Notes under the pieces: generated by a model | The model's input: the letters and a program-made list of their open reading frames with translations, nothing else | Databases searched by the model: none | Told to the model about the DNA's origin: nothing | In this document: in pieces, positions 35,087 through 45,392 of the stretch | Layout: each line of letters begins with the position of its first letter | How positions within the stretch are numbered: the stretch's first letter is position 1 | Position numbers and translations under genes: made by a program | From: an uncultured Bacteroidota bacterium | GTDB lineage: Bacteria; Bacteroidota; Bacteroidia; Flavobacteriales; Flavobacteriaceae | Reading direction: 5' to 3' | Length of the DNA: 64,000 bases | Assembly: GCA_902598305.1 (NCBI GenBank) | Contig: CACKBL010000002.1 | Coordinates: 62,001-126,000 of the forward strand

Positions 35087-38000
35087 TTAATTCCCAAAAT
35101 TGTATTGAATGGAAATTCCCGAACGAATACTAGTTTGAGGGAAAGCAGTAGATATTGCGAATTTTGAAAAATTGTGGTCATAAAAAAACAGAGCGGTGAG
35201 ATTTCTTGATAACATATAATCAGCAGTCACTTTGATTGACCAAAGGGTTTGTCCTGCTGTAACTTGATTATTATCAATATTGAGACTTCTTAAAATTGTT
35301 ATATTATCTCTATATGACAAGTCTGCTTTAACATTTAAATCTCCCTTCATGGTTCTTCTTCTACCTCCAATATTGGTAGTAAACGGTATGTCTTTTAATC
35401 TATAACCCAGACCAAATATATATTCGTCACCTCTGGTTTCAGTCAATATATTGTTATCTAAACTTAATGATAAGGCTCTATCAGTCTTCAATTCGGTTAG
35501 AACTTTTAAAGAGTTTTTTAACTCTATATCCAGTCTGATTAAAGGATTAAATTGTTCTACCAAATTAATATTCCCAAAAAGTATATCTGATAGGTAATCT
35601 CCATATTGATTTTTTTGTTCAAGCTGACCTGGATTATAGTCTAAATTTGATTGGAATTGATTTATAGTATAACTCGATCTATAACCGTGAGAAATAGAAA
35701 ATCTATTGAATAATTTTCTAATTGATTTATTATTCATTAGGCCTGTATATCTTATATTCCAATTTGGTATTGGTACATTTTTGATTGGATTTAATGACAC
35801 ATTATTGGGGTCACTCCCTGTATATGCAGAATAAAATGCGGCAATTATGACATCTTGTTGATTTTTAGAATATCCGGAAGGAAAAATATTTATATTATCT
35901 GAAATAGGTATACCTCTAGATTTAGCTAACCTATTTGCGATGATTATTCTGTTTTGTCTAAATCTACTAAAGTCAGAGCCTCCGCGCCTAGATCTTCTAA
36001 ATGCCGTTCTTATCATAACTGTAGAAGTTCCATAATTACCGTAAATATTAGTATTAAACGGTATATATGTTTTGTCGCTCACATTAAAATTTTCGGTTAT
36101 ATTTTCAGAATAATCTCGTTCTGCATTGAGGTCTACTAAAAAGCTTTTACCAAACCTCAATTGTCCATTTATAGTTAGTTGGTTGTTTCGCACTTGTGAG
36201 AAGGGTTGATTAAATCCATCGAAATTGGTCAGCATTCCTCTCTTTGCAATTTCATATCTTATATCCGACTGACTACCAAAAGTAAAAGCTAAACTTGGAT
36301 CAAAAGAGCCTAAAAATCCTATTGAGTTTAAGTACCCAGGTATAACTTTTCCATTGTTTTCAGAATAGGAAAACCTTAGTCTTTTAAATGAATTTAAGAT
36401 ATCTACTGTTGTTTTGAGTAATTTATTACTCCTAGTTTTATTTGAAATGGAATCATTAGATTTAGATAAATCATTATTTATTAATCTTCTACTTTTGTTT
36501 TTTAATCTAAATATTTCGTAAAGTTTATTTGTTTGAATAGAGCCATTTATAGTTTTTGTGTTTGCATTTTGAATTGTGTTAACAATTCCTAATTTTTGTC
36601 CTAAGTCATTTTCTACTTGTGATAAGATATCAGATCCTCGTAACCAACTAAAATCTCCAGAATAATTTAATTCAGAATCAATGAAACTTAACAATTTAAA
36701 AAATTTAAAAGGCAGTTTGTAGGTTAAATTAAAATTTTGAAAATGTCTATTTGGATCTCCTTGGTCGAAAATATTATACCATATATTTTGTGTTTTTTTG
36801 TAATCCGCACTTTGCTCGTCAAAACGATTTCTGATTATCCTACTAGTCGAGGAGGTGAAATTGACTCTGGTAGATTTTGTCAAATTGTATTGTAAATTAT
36901 ATGTGTTGTCAAATAAATAATTTCTCTGCACGAGGACTGGTAGAGCCAATAATGAATTTTCATTTTCAACATCCATATAAACATCTCTGAATTGTTGAGA
37001 ATTTAGAGTTCTATTTATATTTGCTGAGAAGGAAAAACTTGATGGTAAAGGATTAAAATTAAAATTCCTTAACCATTCTAGGTATTTTTTATTTTTTAAA
37101 AATTTAATCTCAGAAAATGGAGATATCCCCAAACTTTGAAAATTATATCCATAATTTCCTTGCAGCCTAATATTTTTATTTTTTTGATTTGCGATCTCGT
37201 AATCATGATGATATATTTCATTAAATGAATAAGAAAAATCAAAATTTTCGATATTATAAAATTTTTTCTTATCCAAATTACTTATCCTTTTTATCCCAAC
37301 AATACTTATGTTTTTTCGTTTTGTGTAGTCAATTGCTTGCTCCCTAATTTTATTTTTTTCTTCATTTGAACCAGAAGCGTCAATTCTGTCTTTTAGCTTT
37401 ATATCCTGATAAAAAGGGTCAAATTCGGGTGAAATTATCACCTCACCAACACTATAATTAATTGGCATTTGAATTCCAAAGCTAGCTGGCAATAGTTTAG
37501 CTACATCTCCAGCAGTTGTAAAATCATACTGAAATAATTCTTCTCTAGTTCGTTGATTTGGGGATTGATCAATACTTCCAAAACCAATTGAGGAATATCT
37601 GGTGTTACCTGAAAAATTTAAAAAATCTGCCATATTTCCATCGATTGATCCTATAGAAGCCCACCCTCCATTGTTATCAATTCCAGCTATTCTCAATTCA
37701 TTAAACCAAACCTCACCGCATAAATTGTCACCAACGATTGTTGACGGATTTTTTACCCCAATCATCATTGTCCGAATTGAACCTAGCGATGGATTTCCTT
37801 TAACTGAAATCCTGTAATATTTACTGCCAGATAACTTAGAAATTGCAGTAAATTCATCTACTTCGTTCATTTCTTCATCATAAAAAGAAGCCTCTGTTAA
37901 AGAATTTTTAGTTAGATACTTAGACTTAACTTTGGATAACAATTCGACAGGGAAATCAATTGAATTTGTATCTGGGTTCCAAACATCTTCTGCACTTATT

Positions 38001-41000
38001 CTATTTGATGAATTTTCAAGAAATTTTGAGGGTTTTAAAGGGACTTCAATTTGATAATAGTTGTCTTGATAATCCGTCCCTAGTCTTAAAAAAGCAACTA
38101 ATCTTCTGTCATACTCATCAAAATTACCCTCGCCAGGAAGAGGATTGTTCCCTTGAATTGATTCGGCATGTATATACATCTTTAACTTTTTATACTGTCT
38201 TAAATCAACATCAACGTTTTTGAAAATTCCTCTATAATCCATGGGTTTAAGATTACAAACTCTAAATGACAGAGATTGTTCATTTTGTCTGACTATAGTG
38301 TTGTTATTGTTGATTTGTTCTCTTTGAATATCAGGAGGCAAAACGTAGTTAACTGGTATTCTATTTTCATTTTCTAAAATATTTACAGTGCTTATGTCTA
38401 CAGTTGTATTGGAAGAATATATCAAATTTTCATTAAGAGACTTATTGTATCTTCTCCAGTCACCTCTAACTAAATCAAGTGTTCCAAATCTTAATATAAC
38501 TGTAGATTCAAAGTCTTTAAGAATCATTCTCATAAATCGAATTGATCTCAAGTCCTCTATTCCATTAATGTTTTGGTAGTAGTTTTTAAAGTTAGTCTCA
38601 AGGTAATAACTCTTGTCGATAGGTACCTTAAACTGAATCCATCTTGTAGTTATTGATCTTCCATTAGGTAATGTCACGCTAATATTCTCCCTCACATCTG
38701 TTACAAATGGGTGATTTCCAACGTTCATTTCCTTTCTTATAGGGACTGTATATTCAAAATAACTGTCAATTGTATTCATAGTCTGATCCCTATTTATGTC
38801 CTCAGTATCTGGCTCAGTAGTACTCCCCCTATTTTCATCAGAAAAAGATATGGGAGAATTTCCTTCAGTACCATTATAATTCTTGTATCTATCAATTATA
38901 CCACCTTGAGCCTGAAGAAAAAATTGATAATTATCTCCTGCTGGATCTTCATCTGGTCCATTTGGATAAAAAATCTTTTCTTCGTCATCATTAAGCCCAT
39001 CTAATCCAACATCTTGAAGGTTTCTGTCGCTTTCAATTGAATTAAATGCATACAAAAGGGATTGAGAAGAAGGTGTTCTACCCCAGTTTGTTGTTTTTGT
39101 TGACGCTGTCTCAGAGCCTGGTAGTCCATTTTCAAATTGTTTTCTTCCATCTGGAAGAATATCTTCTGAAATATTTCCAAGATGAAAAATTAAATTACCC
39201 AAATCTTTACTTTCACCTTCAATTTCATTGAAAGTGTCTAATAACCAAAATTCAATAAATTCTACATTAGCTTGTTCAAAATTTGTAGAATTTATTGCTC
39301 TCATAATTCCACCCCAATTTGATTTTGTGTTTTCTTCAAATAATGATTTTTCTTGATTGTTGTATGGCCCCTTTTCACCAGGAAAAAATGACAAATCCAA
39401 AGTATTTTGGACAGTAGATTGACCCTGAACCAGATCCTGTTCAGGAAAAATTTCATTTATGAAGATTCTTCTGGTTGTGTTTAAAGAAATATCTGTATTA
39501 GAAATATTATCTGGTCTAAACTGTCCCGAATAAAATACGGGATCAATGGTGTACCAAGCCAATTTTGCTCTTTTATAGCCTGACTTGATGTTATCTTTGC
39601 CATAATTATTGTCATAACTTTTTTGCCTAGGTATACTTGCTAATCTCCATGCAAAAGATCCTTTAACATCAATATTTGTTTGAGCTCCTTCAAAGTCATC
39701 TAAATAAACATTTGCTTCTCCCTGCAATTGAGTGTTTCTGGGATTCCTTGCTAATAAACTGGCAACCTCCGCTCTTACAGATATTTTTGATTTTTCACTT
39801 GTCCTTATTGTTGGTATGTAGTTAACCAACTTTGTAAAAAAAGGAACTTCTGTAGAAAAATTCGTGTTCAGACCAATCATCGTGTTGTTCACAGGCTCTG
39901 TTCCATAATTTGCTTTTTGGGTAAGAGGGTTTTCACTCAAATTAATCAAAGTTCCCCCAATAATGGTATTTTCATTAAGTTGATGAATTAAGTCAAATCC
40001 TGAAAACCTCTTGTTTTGCTGTCCAAAAAATGTATTATTCTCAACAGATATTTTTATAGGAATATTTGATGCTTTCAACCCTAGATCAAGAATTTTAACC
40101 CTCCCAATTTGATAATTTACAGTATAATCAACACCTTCTCTTAAAACCCTACCCCCTGCAGTAACTTGAACCGAACCTCTTGGAATATTAAATGCTCCTA
40201 TAGAAATTCCGTCAGAATTAGCAGTTTTATATCTTCCTTTTAATTGAAATTTGTTTTTTTCTGTAGACTGAAGAGCTGCGGCCTGTGTAAGCGCATACAT
40301 TTCCCAGAAAACATATTTTTTTTGATTTAGGTTATAAGTTTCTCTATTTTCGTATTCTTCGGATGTGTGTTTTTCAGCTGATAACAAATCAAATAGTGTT
40401 TCACCAAATGGTTCTATAGTGGGGAAAATTATTCTTCCATACTTCTGATCAACAGTAATGCCAGGAATAAAATCAAAAAAACCATCCCCTTTGGGTTCGG
40501 GATCATTATAAATATTTAATTTATCTAATCCAAGAGTTCTTAATAATACACTACTACTTAAATCTTGAGGCCATATTTCATCATCTACTGATGACAAATA
40601 ATTGATTGGTGAGGGGTCTGAATAAAGAATGTTTAGTCTAAAGTCATCCTTTTCAAGTTGAAAAGCACTTGTATTATATATGTTTTTCATCATTAAGTTC
40701 CAAACAGGCTGATTTACATTAGTTAAACTACTTTTTAATAATTTAATAATTAGATTATCTGTGTCGTTTTTTTCAGTAGTAATTGTAATGGTATTAGTCC
40801 CAACTTGTCCGCTATTGGCAAATTCTCCCACCTGAAAAACTTCCCCTCTATATGTGTATTGAAATGAAGCACCAAGAATTTCATCATTTCCCAATCTTTG
40901 ATTTAAAGAAATATAGCCTAGCTGTGGATGGAAGGTATATTCCGATGGATCGAGTTTTCTTGCACTTTCTAGGATAGCATAATCGATGCCCTCCTGGACT

Positions 41001-42445
41001 ATTGTATTTAGTTGACCAAAGGACTGAGAAATAGTTCCTTTGTCTCTTATGTTTGAATCAATGTACGCGCCTGATTCTATATTTTCTGGATTGAACTTGT
41101 TTGAACCATTTGACGGTAAAAAATACAAACTATTTGAATTGATAAAATTTTCATCAAATTCAGCTAACCTGGTATTTTTTGGATTACTTTCACCTATATC
41201 TTGAAGAGCAACTAAATTTCTTATATTATTGGTTTGAGCTTGACGATTAGTTATCCATACCTCAATCCTTGTAATTTGTATTGGAGAGTTAATAAAAGGG
41301 TAAGTCTTTAAAAATTTATTATAATTGTCTCTGAAATAATGTGACAAAAAAAAGTGTCTATCTGCTTCATAGTCTAAAGCAAAAATTGAAAATTCTTGGA
41401 GCGTACCACCTCCCTGAGAAACTACAGACTGAGATTGTGATCGTTGTTCGGCAAAAACACCAGTAATACTAGTTCGACCAAATTTAAGCTGTGCCTTAAC
41501 TCCCATTAAGCTCTGAGCACCATTAATTAAAGTACTATTTATAGGCATATTTATGTTTCCAATATCAATATTTTGTAAAATAGCATCTTCAGTGACATTT
41601 TTATTTAAAAAATTATTTAGTCTATTTTGGTAAGCTCCTGTAAAACTTTCCAAACTGTTCGCATTGCTTCTTAAATTATTTAGCTCACCTCTTACTTTGT
41701 CAACAGTATTTTTTGAATCTGTAATTAGATTATCAACTCTGTCCATTTTATCTTGAATTTCCTTTGGAATATAGCTAGATATTTCTCTTGTTTTCGGAGG
41801 ATTAAACTCTAACTTAACTAAATTTTGAAAATCAAAGGTCGACTCCGTGTCATAGTTTGCAGTTATTTGTAACCTCTCGCCAATATTTCCAATTAAACTC
41901 AGATTTATTCTTTGATCAAAATCAAATCCAAAATTTCTTCTATTCCTAGGAGAAAAACTAGGATTATCTGTTTTTTGATATCTGAAACCTAGATCAACTC
42001 CAATGGAACCTTGTGGTTTCACATCTAATTTGTTGCTTCCAAAAATTGATGAAAAGAAATTAGAATTAACATATAAGTCTGGTAAAAGATCTTTTTGAAT
42101 TTCCTGTAATTCCTTATTATTTGATCCTATTGCACGAACCTTCTTTTTAAAATATGAACCTATTTCTTGCCTTAAAACTAGTTGGGAATATTCTTTAGGG
42201 GTAAGTATAAGTGGCAAATCTAATCTTATAGACTGTTTTTTTAAATCAAGAATGAAAACGTTTTTAATTGGGTTATAGTTATAAATTTCTGACAATTTTA
42301 GTTTTTCTGGATAAACTATTGAATAATCAGCACCCTCCGAACTTAAATTTTGAGCATAAATTTGTATATCAGAAAAAAAAGAAATCATGACTACACATAA
42401 TACAAAGCCATAATCAGCAATAAAATACCTTAATTTTTCAATCAA
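35087..42445 (-). CDS. sprA: Type IX secretion outer-membrane channel SprA (Sov)
   Basis: A 2452-residue outer-membrane protein, the translocon pore of the type IX secretion system, which exports proteins bearing C-terminal sorting tails such as the metalloprotease in this window. An N-terminal leader (about 1-32, ending IYAQ) is followed by very long beta-rich sequence that includes the family strings NLIGNIGERLQI, the RGSVQVTAGGRVLREGVDYTVN segment and WFNELRI. It ends in a strand with a terminal aromatic region (SIQYNFGN). The start is TTG at 42445; the first ATG (residue 20) would leave too short a leader. It follows ruvA by 7 bases. It appears uninterrupted. Confidence 0.97.
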   Translation of the reverse strand: MIEKLRYFIADYGFVLCVVMISFFSDIQIYAQNLSSEGADYSIVYPEKLKLSEIYNYNPIKNVFILDLKKQSIRLDLPLILTPKEYSQLVLRQEIGSYFKKKVRAIGSNNKELQEIQKDLLPDLYVNSNFFSSIFGSNKLDVKPQGSIGVDLGFRYQKTDNPSFSPRNRRNFGFDFDQRINLSLIGNIGERLQITANYDTESTFDFQNLVKLEFNPPKTREISSYIPKEIQDKMDRVDNLITDSKNTVDKVRGELNNLRSNANSLESFTGAYQNRLNNFLNKNVTEDAILQNIDIGNINMPINSTLINGAQSLMGVKAQLKFGRTSITGVFAEQRSQSQSVVSQGGGTLQEFSIFALDYEADRHFFLSHYFRDNYNKFLKTYPFINSPIQITRIEVWITNRQAQTNNIRNLVALQDIGESNPKNTRLAEFDENFINSNSLYFLPSNGSNKFNPENIESGAYIDSNIRDKGTISQSFGQLNTIVQEGIDYAILESARKLDPSEYTFHPQLGYISLNQRLGNDEILGASFQYTYRGEVFQVGEFANSGQVGTNTITITTEKNDTDNLIIKLLKSSLTNVNQPVWNLMMKNIYNTSAFQLEKDDFRLNILYSDPSPINYLSSVDDEIWPQDLSSSVLLRTLGLDKLNIYNDPEPKGDGFFDFIPGITVDQKYGRIIFPTIEPFGETLFDLLSAEKHTSEEYENRETYNLNQKKYVFWEMYALTQAAALQSTEKNKFQLKGRYKTANSDGISIGAFNIPRGSVQVTAGGRVLREGVDYTVNYQIGRVKILDLGLKASNIPIKISVENNTFFGQQNKRFSGFDLIHQLNENTIIGGTLINLSENPLTQKANYGTEPVNNTMIGLNTNFSTEVPFFTKLVNYIPTIRTSEKSKISVRAEVASLLARNPRNTQLQGEANVYLDDFEGAQTNIDVKGSFAWRLASIPRQKSYDNNYGKDNIKSGYKRAKLAWYTIDPVFYSGQFRPDNISNTDISLNTTRRIFINEIFPEQDLVQGQSTVQNTLDLSFFPGEKGPYNNQEKSLFEENTKSNWGGIMRAINSTNFEQANVEFIEFWLLDTFNEIEGESKDLGNLIFHLGNISEDILPDGRKQFENGLPGSETASTKTTNWGRTPSSQSLLYAFNSIESDRNLQDVGLDGLNDDEEKIFYPNGPDEDPAGDNYQFFLQAQGGIIDRYKNYNGTEGNSPISFSDENRGSTTEPDTEDINRDQTMNTIDSYFEYTVPIRKEMNVGNHPFVTDVRENISVTLPNGRSITTRWIQFKVPIDKSYYLETNFKNYYQNINGIEDLRSIRFMRMILKDFESTVILRFGTLDLVRGDWRRYNKSLNENLIYSSNTTVDISTVNILENENRIPVNYVLPPDIQREQINNNNTIVRQNEQSLSFRVCNLKPMDYRGIFKNVDVDLRQYKKLKMYIHAESIQGNNPLPGEGNFDEYDRRLVAFLRLGTDYQDNYYQIEVPLKPSKFLENSSNRISAEDVWNPDTNSIDFPVELLSKVKSKYLTKNSLTEASFYDEEMNEVDEFTAISKLSGSKYYRISVKGNPSLGSIRTMMIGVKNPSTIVGDNLCGEVWFNELRIAGIDNNGGWASIGSIDGNMADFLNFSGNTRYSSIGFGSIDQSPNQRTREELFQYDFTTAGDVAKLLPASFGIQMPINYSVGEVIISPEFDPFYQDIKLKDRIDASGSNEEKNKIREQAIDYTKRKNISIVGIKRISNLDKKKFYNIENFDFSYSFNEIYHHDYEIANQKNKNIRLQGNYGYNFQSLGISPFSEIKFLKNKKYLEWLRNFNFNPLPSSFSFSANINRTLNSQQFRDVYMDVENENSLLALPVLVQRNYLFDNTYNLQYNLTKSTRVNFTSSTSRIIRNRFDEQSADYKKTQNIWYNIFDQGDPNRHFQNFNLTYKLPFKFFKLLSFIDSELNYSGDFSWLRGSDILSQVENDLGQKLGIVNTIQNANTKTINGSIQTNKLYEIFRLKNKSRRLINNDLSKSNDSISNKTRSNKLLKTTVDILNSFKRLRFSYSENNGKVIPGYLNSIGFLGSFDPSLAFTFGSQSDIRYEIAKRGMLTNFDGFNQPFSQVRNNQLTINGQLRFGKSFLVDLNAERDYSENITENFNVSDKTYIPFNTNIYGNYGTSTVMIRTAFRRSRRGGSDFSRFRQNRIIIANRLAKSRGIPISDNINIFPSGYSKNQQDVIIAAFYSAYTGSDPNNVSLNPIKNVPIPNWNIRYTGLMNNKSIRKLFNRFSISHGYRSSYTINQFQSNLDYNPGQLEQKNQYGDYLSDILFGNINLVEQFNPLIRLDIELKNSLKVLTELKTDRALSLSLDNNILTETRGDEYIFGLGYRLKDIPFTTNIGGRRRTMKGDLNVKADLSYRDNITILRSLNIDNNQVTAGQTLWSIKVTADYMLSRNLTALFFYDHNFSKFAISTAFPQTSIRSGISIQYNFGN

Positions 42446-42452
42446 AGATGTA

Positions 42453-43037
42453 CTATAATTTATTCAAAGCCTGTTTGATAAGTTCTTCTACTGAACTTTC
42501 TGGATAACTTTGAATTATGTTATCAACTAATTTTTCAACTTGACGTCTTGGATAACCAAGGACCTCTAATGCTGATAACGTTTCATCTTTAATTGTATTG
42601 TTTTTTGGTAGCTCAATTTGGTCTTCTGTTTCAATTATTTTTAAAATTTTATCTTTTAGTTCAATTAATAGCCTCTGAGCCGTTTTTAAACCAATCCCTT
42701 TAACGCTTTTGATTGCCTCAAGATTTTGATTGAAAATTGCATCCTTGACTTGCATAGGAGTCATAGACGATAACATTGTTCTTGCTGTGTTTGGGCCTAT
42801 CCCTGAAACAGAAATTAGGAGTCTAAAAATTGATCTTTCAACTGGTTTAAAAAAACCATAAAGAATATGTGCATCCTCCCTAATTTGTAGATGAGTATAT
42901 AGCATTATTGCTTCTTCATCTTTTATTTGAGAGAAAGTGTTGAGAGAAATGTTAACTTCATATCCTACTCCGTTACAATCAATCACAACAGATGTAGGAT
43001 TTTTTTCAATCAATCTTCCTTTTAATTGAGTTATCAT
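42453..43037 (-). CDS. ruvA: Holliday junction branch migration protein RuvA
   Basis: A 194-residue DNA-junction-binding subunit that loads the RuvB motor. Domain I (1-62) begins MITQLKGRLIEK. Domain II has the helix-hairpin-helix pairs GIGPNTARTML and GIGLKTAQRLL. The C-terminal domain III (about 145-194) contacts RuvB. The ATG at 43037 lies inside the 3' end of maeB (32-base overlap) and directly follows an A9-G-A8 tract. The ruvA-sprA order is a flavobacterial hallmark. Confidence 0.96.
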   Translation of the reverse strand: MITQLKGRLIEKNPTSVVIDCNGVGYEVNISLNTFSQIKDEEAIMLYTHLQIREDAHILYGFFKPVERSIFRLLISVSGIGPNTARTMLSSMTPMQVKDAIFNQNLEAIKSVKGIGLKTAQRLLIELKDKILKIIETEDQIELPKNNTIKDETLSALEVLGYPRRQVEKLVDNIIQSYPESSVEELIKQALNKL

Positions 43038-45324
43038 TTTTTTTCTTTTTTTTTAACTTTTCCTTGTGCTGAGCATCTACAACGGCTACAGCCGACATGT
43101 TTACAATCTCATCTACTGTGGCGCCTAATTGTAAAATATGAACTGATTGTTCAAGTCCAAGCAAAATTGGTCCTATAGATTGGGCACCATTTAATTCCTT
43201 TAAAATTTTATAAGTAATATTTGCGGATTCCAGATTGGGGAAAATTAAAGTATTTACCTTCTTTTTTATTAATTCAGAAAAAGGAAATTTTTCTTTTAGC
43301 ATTTTTCTGTTTAGAGCAAAGTCAGATTGTAAGGGCCCATCTACATCAATTTCAGGGTATTTTTTGTGCAAATATGAAACAGCTTTGCTTACCTTCTTGG
43401 CATTTGGATGTTCTGAAGTGCCAAAGTTACTAAATGAAAGAAGTGCTATAACGCTTTTGAATCCTAAAAGTTTTACTAACTCAGCATTTAAAATGGTTAT
43501 TTTTGCTAACTCCATGTCTGAGGGATCTATATTTAAAGTAGTATCCGATAAAAAAAGTGGTCCTGAATCAGTAAGCATCATATTTGTTGCTGCAATTCGT
43601 GTGTTTTTTTTGCTTTTACTTATTATTTTCAAAACTGGTTTAATTACCGCTGCGTAATTTCTAGAATATCCAGATATCATTGCATCAGCATCATTATTTT
43701 TTACCATCATACATGCAAAATAATTTCTCTCCCTGAGAAGCGATGACGCTTCATACTGATTAACTCCTTTTCTCTTTTGAAGTTTCCAATATAATTTTGC
43801 ATACTTATTTTTTATCTCTAAATGCTGTTTACTCTTAGGATCAATTATTTCAACAGGCTCATCAAAATCAATAGATTTCATTAAATCTACAATTACATCC
43901 TTTCTTCCTAGGAGTATCGGCTCAGCAATTTTTTCTTCTTTAACAATTTGAGCAGCTTTCAAGACAGATAACTGGTCTGCTTCGGCAAAAACAATCTTCT
44001 TAGGATTTTGTTTTGCCCTGTGGTGAAGAGCTCTTAGGACTTTTCTCCCACTACCGGTTCTATCCATTAAATTATCAGAGTACTTCTTCCAATTAGAAAT
44101 TGGTTCTCTTGCTACACCAGAATCCATAGCAGCCTTTGCAACTGCGACTGGTACCTCTACTATCAATCTTGGATCAAATGGCTTTGGTATTATATATTCT
44201 TTTCCAAACATTAGTTTTCTTTTATTATAAGCTAAGTTTACCTGCTCCGGCACAGGTTTTTTGGCAAGATTTGCTAGAGCAACAACTGCTGCTTTTTTCA
44301 TTTCTTCATTTATTTTTGATGCCCTAACGTCGAGAGCTCCTCTGAAAATAAATGGAAATCCAAGAACATTATTTACTTGATTAGGATGATCAGATCTGCC
44401 GGTAGCCATTATAACATCATCTCTAGTTTCAAGAGCATCTGCATAGGGAATTTCAGGATCAGGATTAGCCATTGCAAAAACGATTGGATTCTTATTCATT
44501 TGTTTTAGCATAAATTTGGAAACAATATTCCCTCTAGATAGTCCTATAAAAACATCTGAACCTGAAATTTCTTTTTCTAAAGTTGAGTCCGATTCGTGAA
44601 TTGCAAAATATTTTTTTTCATCAGAAAGATTTTTTCTTCTCTTACAAAGAAGCCCCTTACTATCAAACATTTTAATATTTTTAAGCTTTGCCCCAAATGA
44701 AATATAAAGTTTTGTGCAAGAAATTGCTGAAGCACCTGCTCCGGATACGACGATTTTTACGTTTTCAATTTTTTTTTCTGCTAATTCAAGAGCATTTAGA
44801 AGAGCTGCACACGAGATAATTGCGGTACCGTGCTGGTCGTCATGCATAACTGGAATATCTAACTCATTTACTAATCTCTTTTCAATTTCAAAGGCTTCAG
44901 GTGCTTTGATGTCTTCAAGATTAATTCCTCCAAAAGTTGGAGAAATTGACTTGACCGAAGAAATAAAGTCGTCTACATTTTTAGCATCTATTTCTATATC
45001 AAATACGTCAATCCCGGCAAAAATTTTAAATAAAAGACCTTTTCCTTCCATTACTGGTTTAGAAGCTTCTGGGCCAATGTCACCTAACCCTAATACTGCT
45101 GTCCCATTTGAAATTACGGCTACTAAATTACCTTTATTTGTGTATTTATAAATATTGTTGATATCATTATAAATCTCGAGGCAGGGGGAGGCAACACCAG
45201 GAGAGTAAGCAAGGGCTAAATGTCTTTGTGTACTATATTTTTTAGTAGGAATAACTTCAATTTTCCCAGGTTTAGGTTTTGCATGATAAACTAATGATTC
45301 TCTTCTAGTTTTTCTTTCACTCAT
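43006..45324 (-). CDS. maeB: NADP-dependent malic enzyme with phosphotransacetylase-like domain
   Basis: Oxidatively decarboxylates malate to pyruvate and CO2, forming NADPH. The N-terminal malic-enzyme part (about 1-430) has SPGVASPCLEI, VMHDDQHGTA and the nucleotide fold VVSGAGASAISC. The C-terminal part (about 430-755) resembles phosphate acetyltransferase and is regulatory, not clearly catalytic, in known MaeB proteins. The final residues are a lysine-rich tail encoded by an A-tract. At 772 residues the length is typical. The 3' end overlaps ruvA by 32 bases. Confidence 0.95.
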   Translation of the reverse strand: MSERKTRRESLVYHAKPKPGKIEVIPTKKYSTQRHLALAYSPGVASPCLEIYNDINNIYKYTNKGNLVAVISNGTAVLGLGDIGPEASKPVMEGKGLLFKIFAGIDVFDIEIDAKNVDDFISSVKSISPTFGGINLEDIKAPEAFEIEKRLVNELDIPVMHDDQHGTAIISCAALLNALELAEKKIENVKIVVSGAGASAISCTKLYISFGAKLKNIKMFDSKGLLCKRRKNLSDEKKYFAIHESDSTLEKEISGSDVFIGLSRGNIVSKFMLKQMNKNPIVFAMANPDPEIPYADALETRDDVIMATGRSDHPNQVNNVLGFPFIFRGALDVRASKINEEMKKAAVVALANLAKKPVPEQVNLAYNKRKLMFGKEYIIPKPFDPRLIVEVPVAVAKAAMDSGVAREPISNWKKYSDNLMDRTGSGRKVLRALHHRAKQNPKKIVFAEADQLSVLKAAQIVKEEKIAEPILLGRKDVIVDLMKSIDFDEPVEIIDPKSKQHLEIKNKYAKLYWKLQKRKGVNQYEASSLLRERNYFACMMVKNNDADAMISGYSRNYAAVIKPVLKIISKSKKNTRIAATNMMLTDSGPLFLSDTTLNIDPSDMELAKITILNAELVKLLGFKSVIALLSFSNFGTSEHPNAKKVSKAVSYLHKKYPEIDVDGPLQSDFALNRKMLKEKFPFSELIKKKVNTLIFPNLESANITYKILKELNGAQSIGPILLGLEQSVHILQLGATVDEIVNMSAVAVVDAQHKEKLKKKKKNDNSIKRKID
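43037..43054. repeat. A9-G-A8 homopolymer tract at the maeB/ruvA junction
   Basis: On the coding (minus) strand, nine A, one G and eight A run into the ruvA ATG. It encodes Lys codons in maeB. Such runs are prone to polymerase or ribosome slippage, and removal of one base would fuse the two frames. Confidence 0.8.
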
Positions 45325-45392
45325 TCTCTTTGTAATTTATAAATAAATGTAGTCTAAGTATTTCGATTCACTATTTAATTATTAAAAAAAAT

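Noticed and set aside
37960-39231. Several 60-97-residue plus-strand frames inside sprA
   Set aside because: sprA is continuous and intact over this region; the frames have no features of their own.
43235-43657. 140-residue frame antisense to maeB
   Set aside because: Lies wholly inside a strongly supported malic enzyme gene, has no recognisable family or leader, and no promoter; a codon-bias shadow.
44714-45151. 145-residue frame antisense to maeB
   Set aside because: Low-complexity Ser/Ala/Ile composition mirroring the coding strand of maeB; no independent support.
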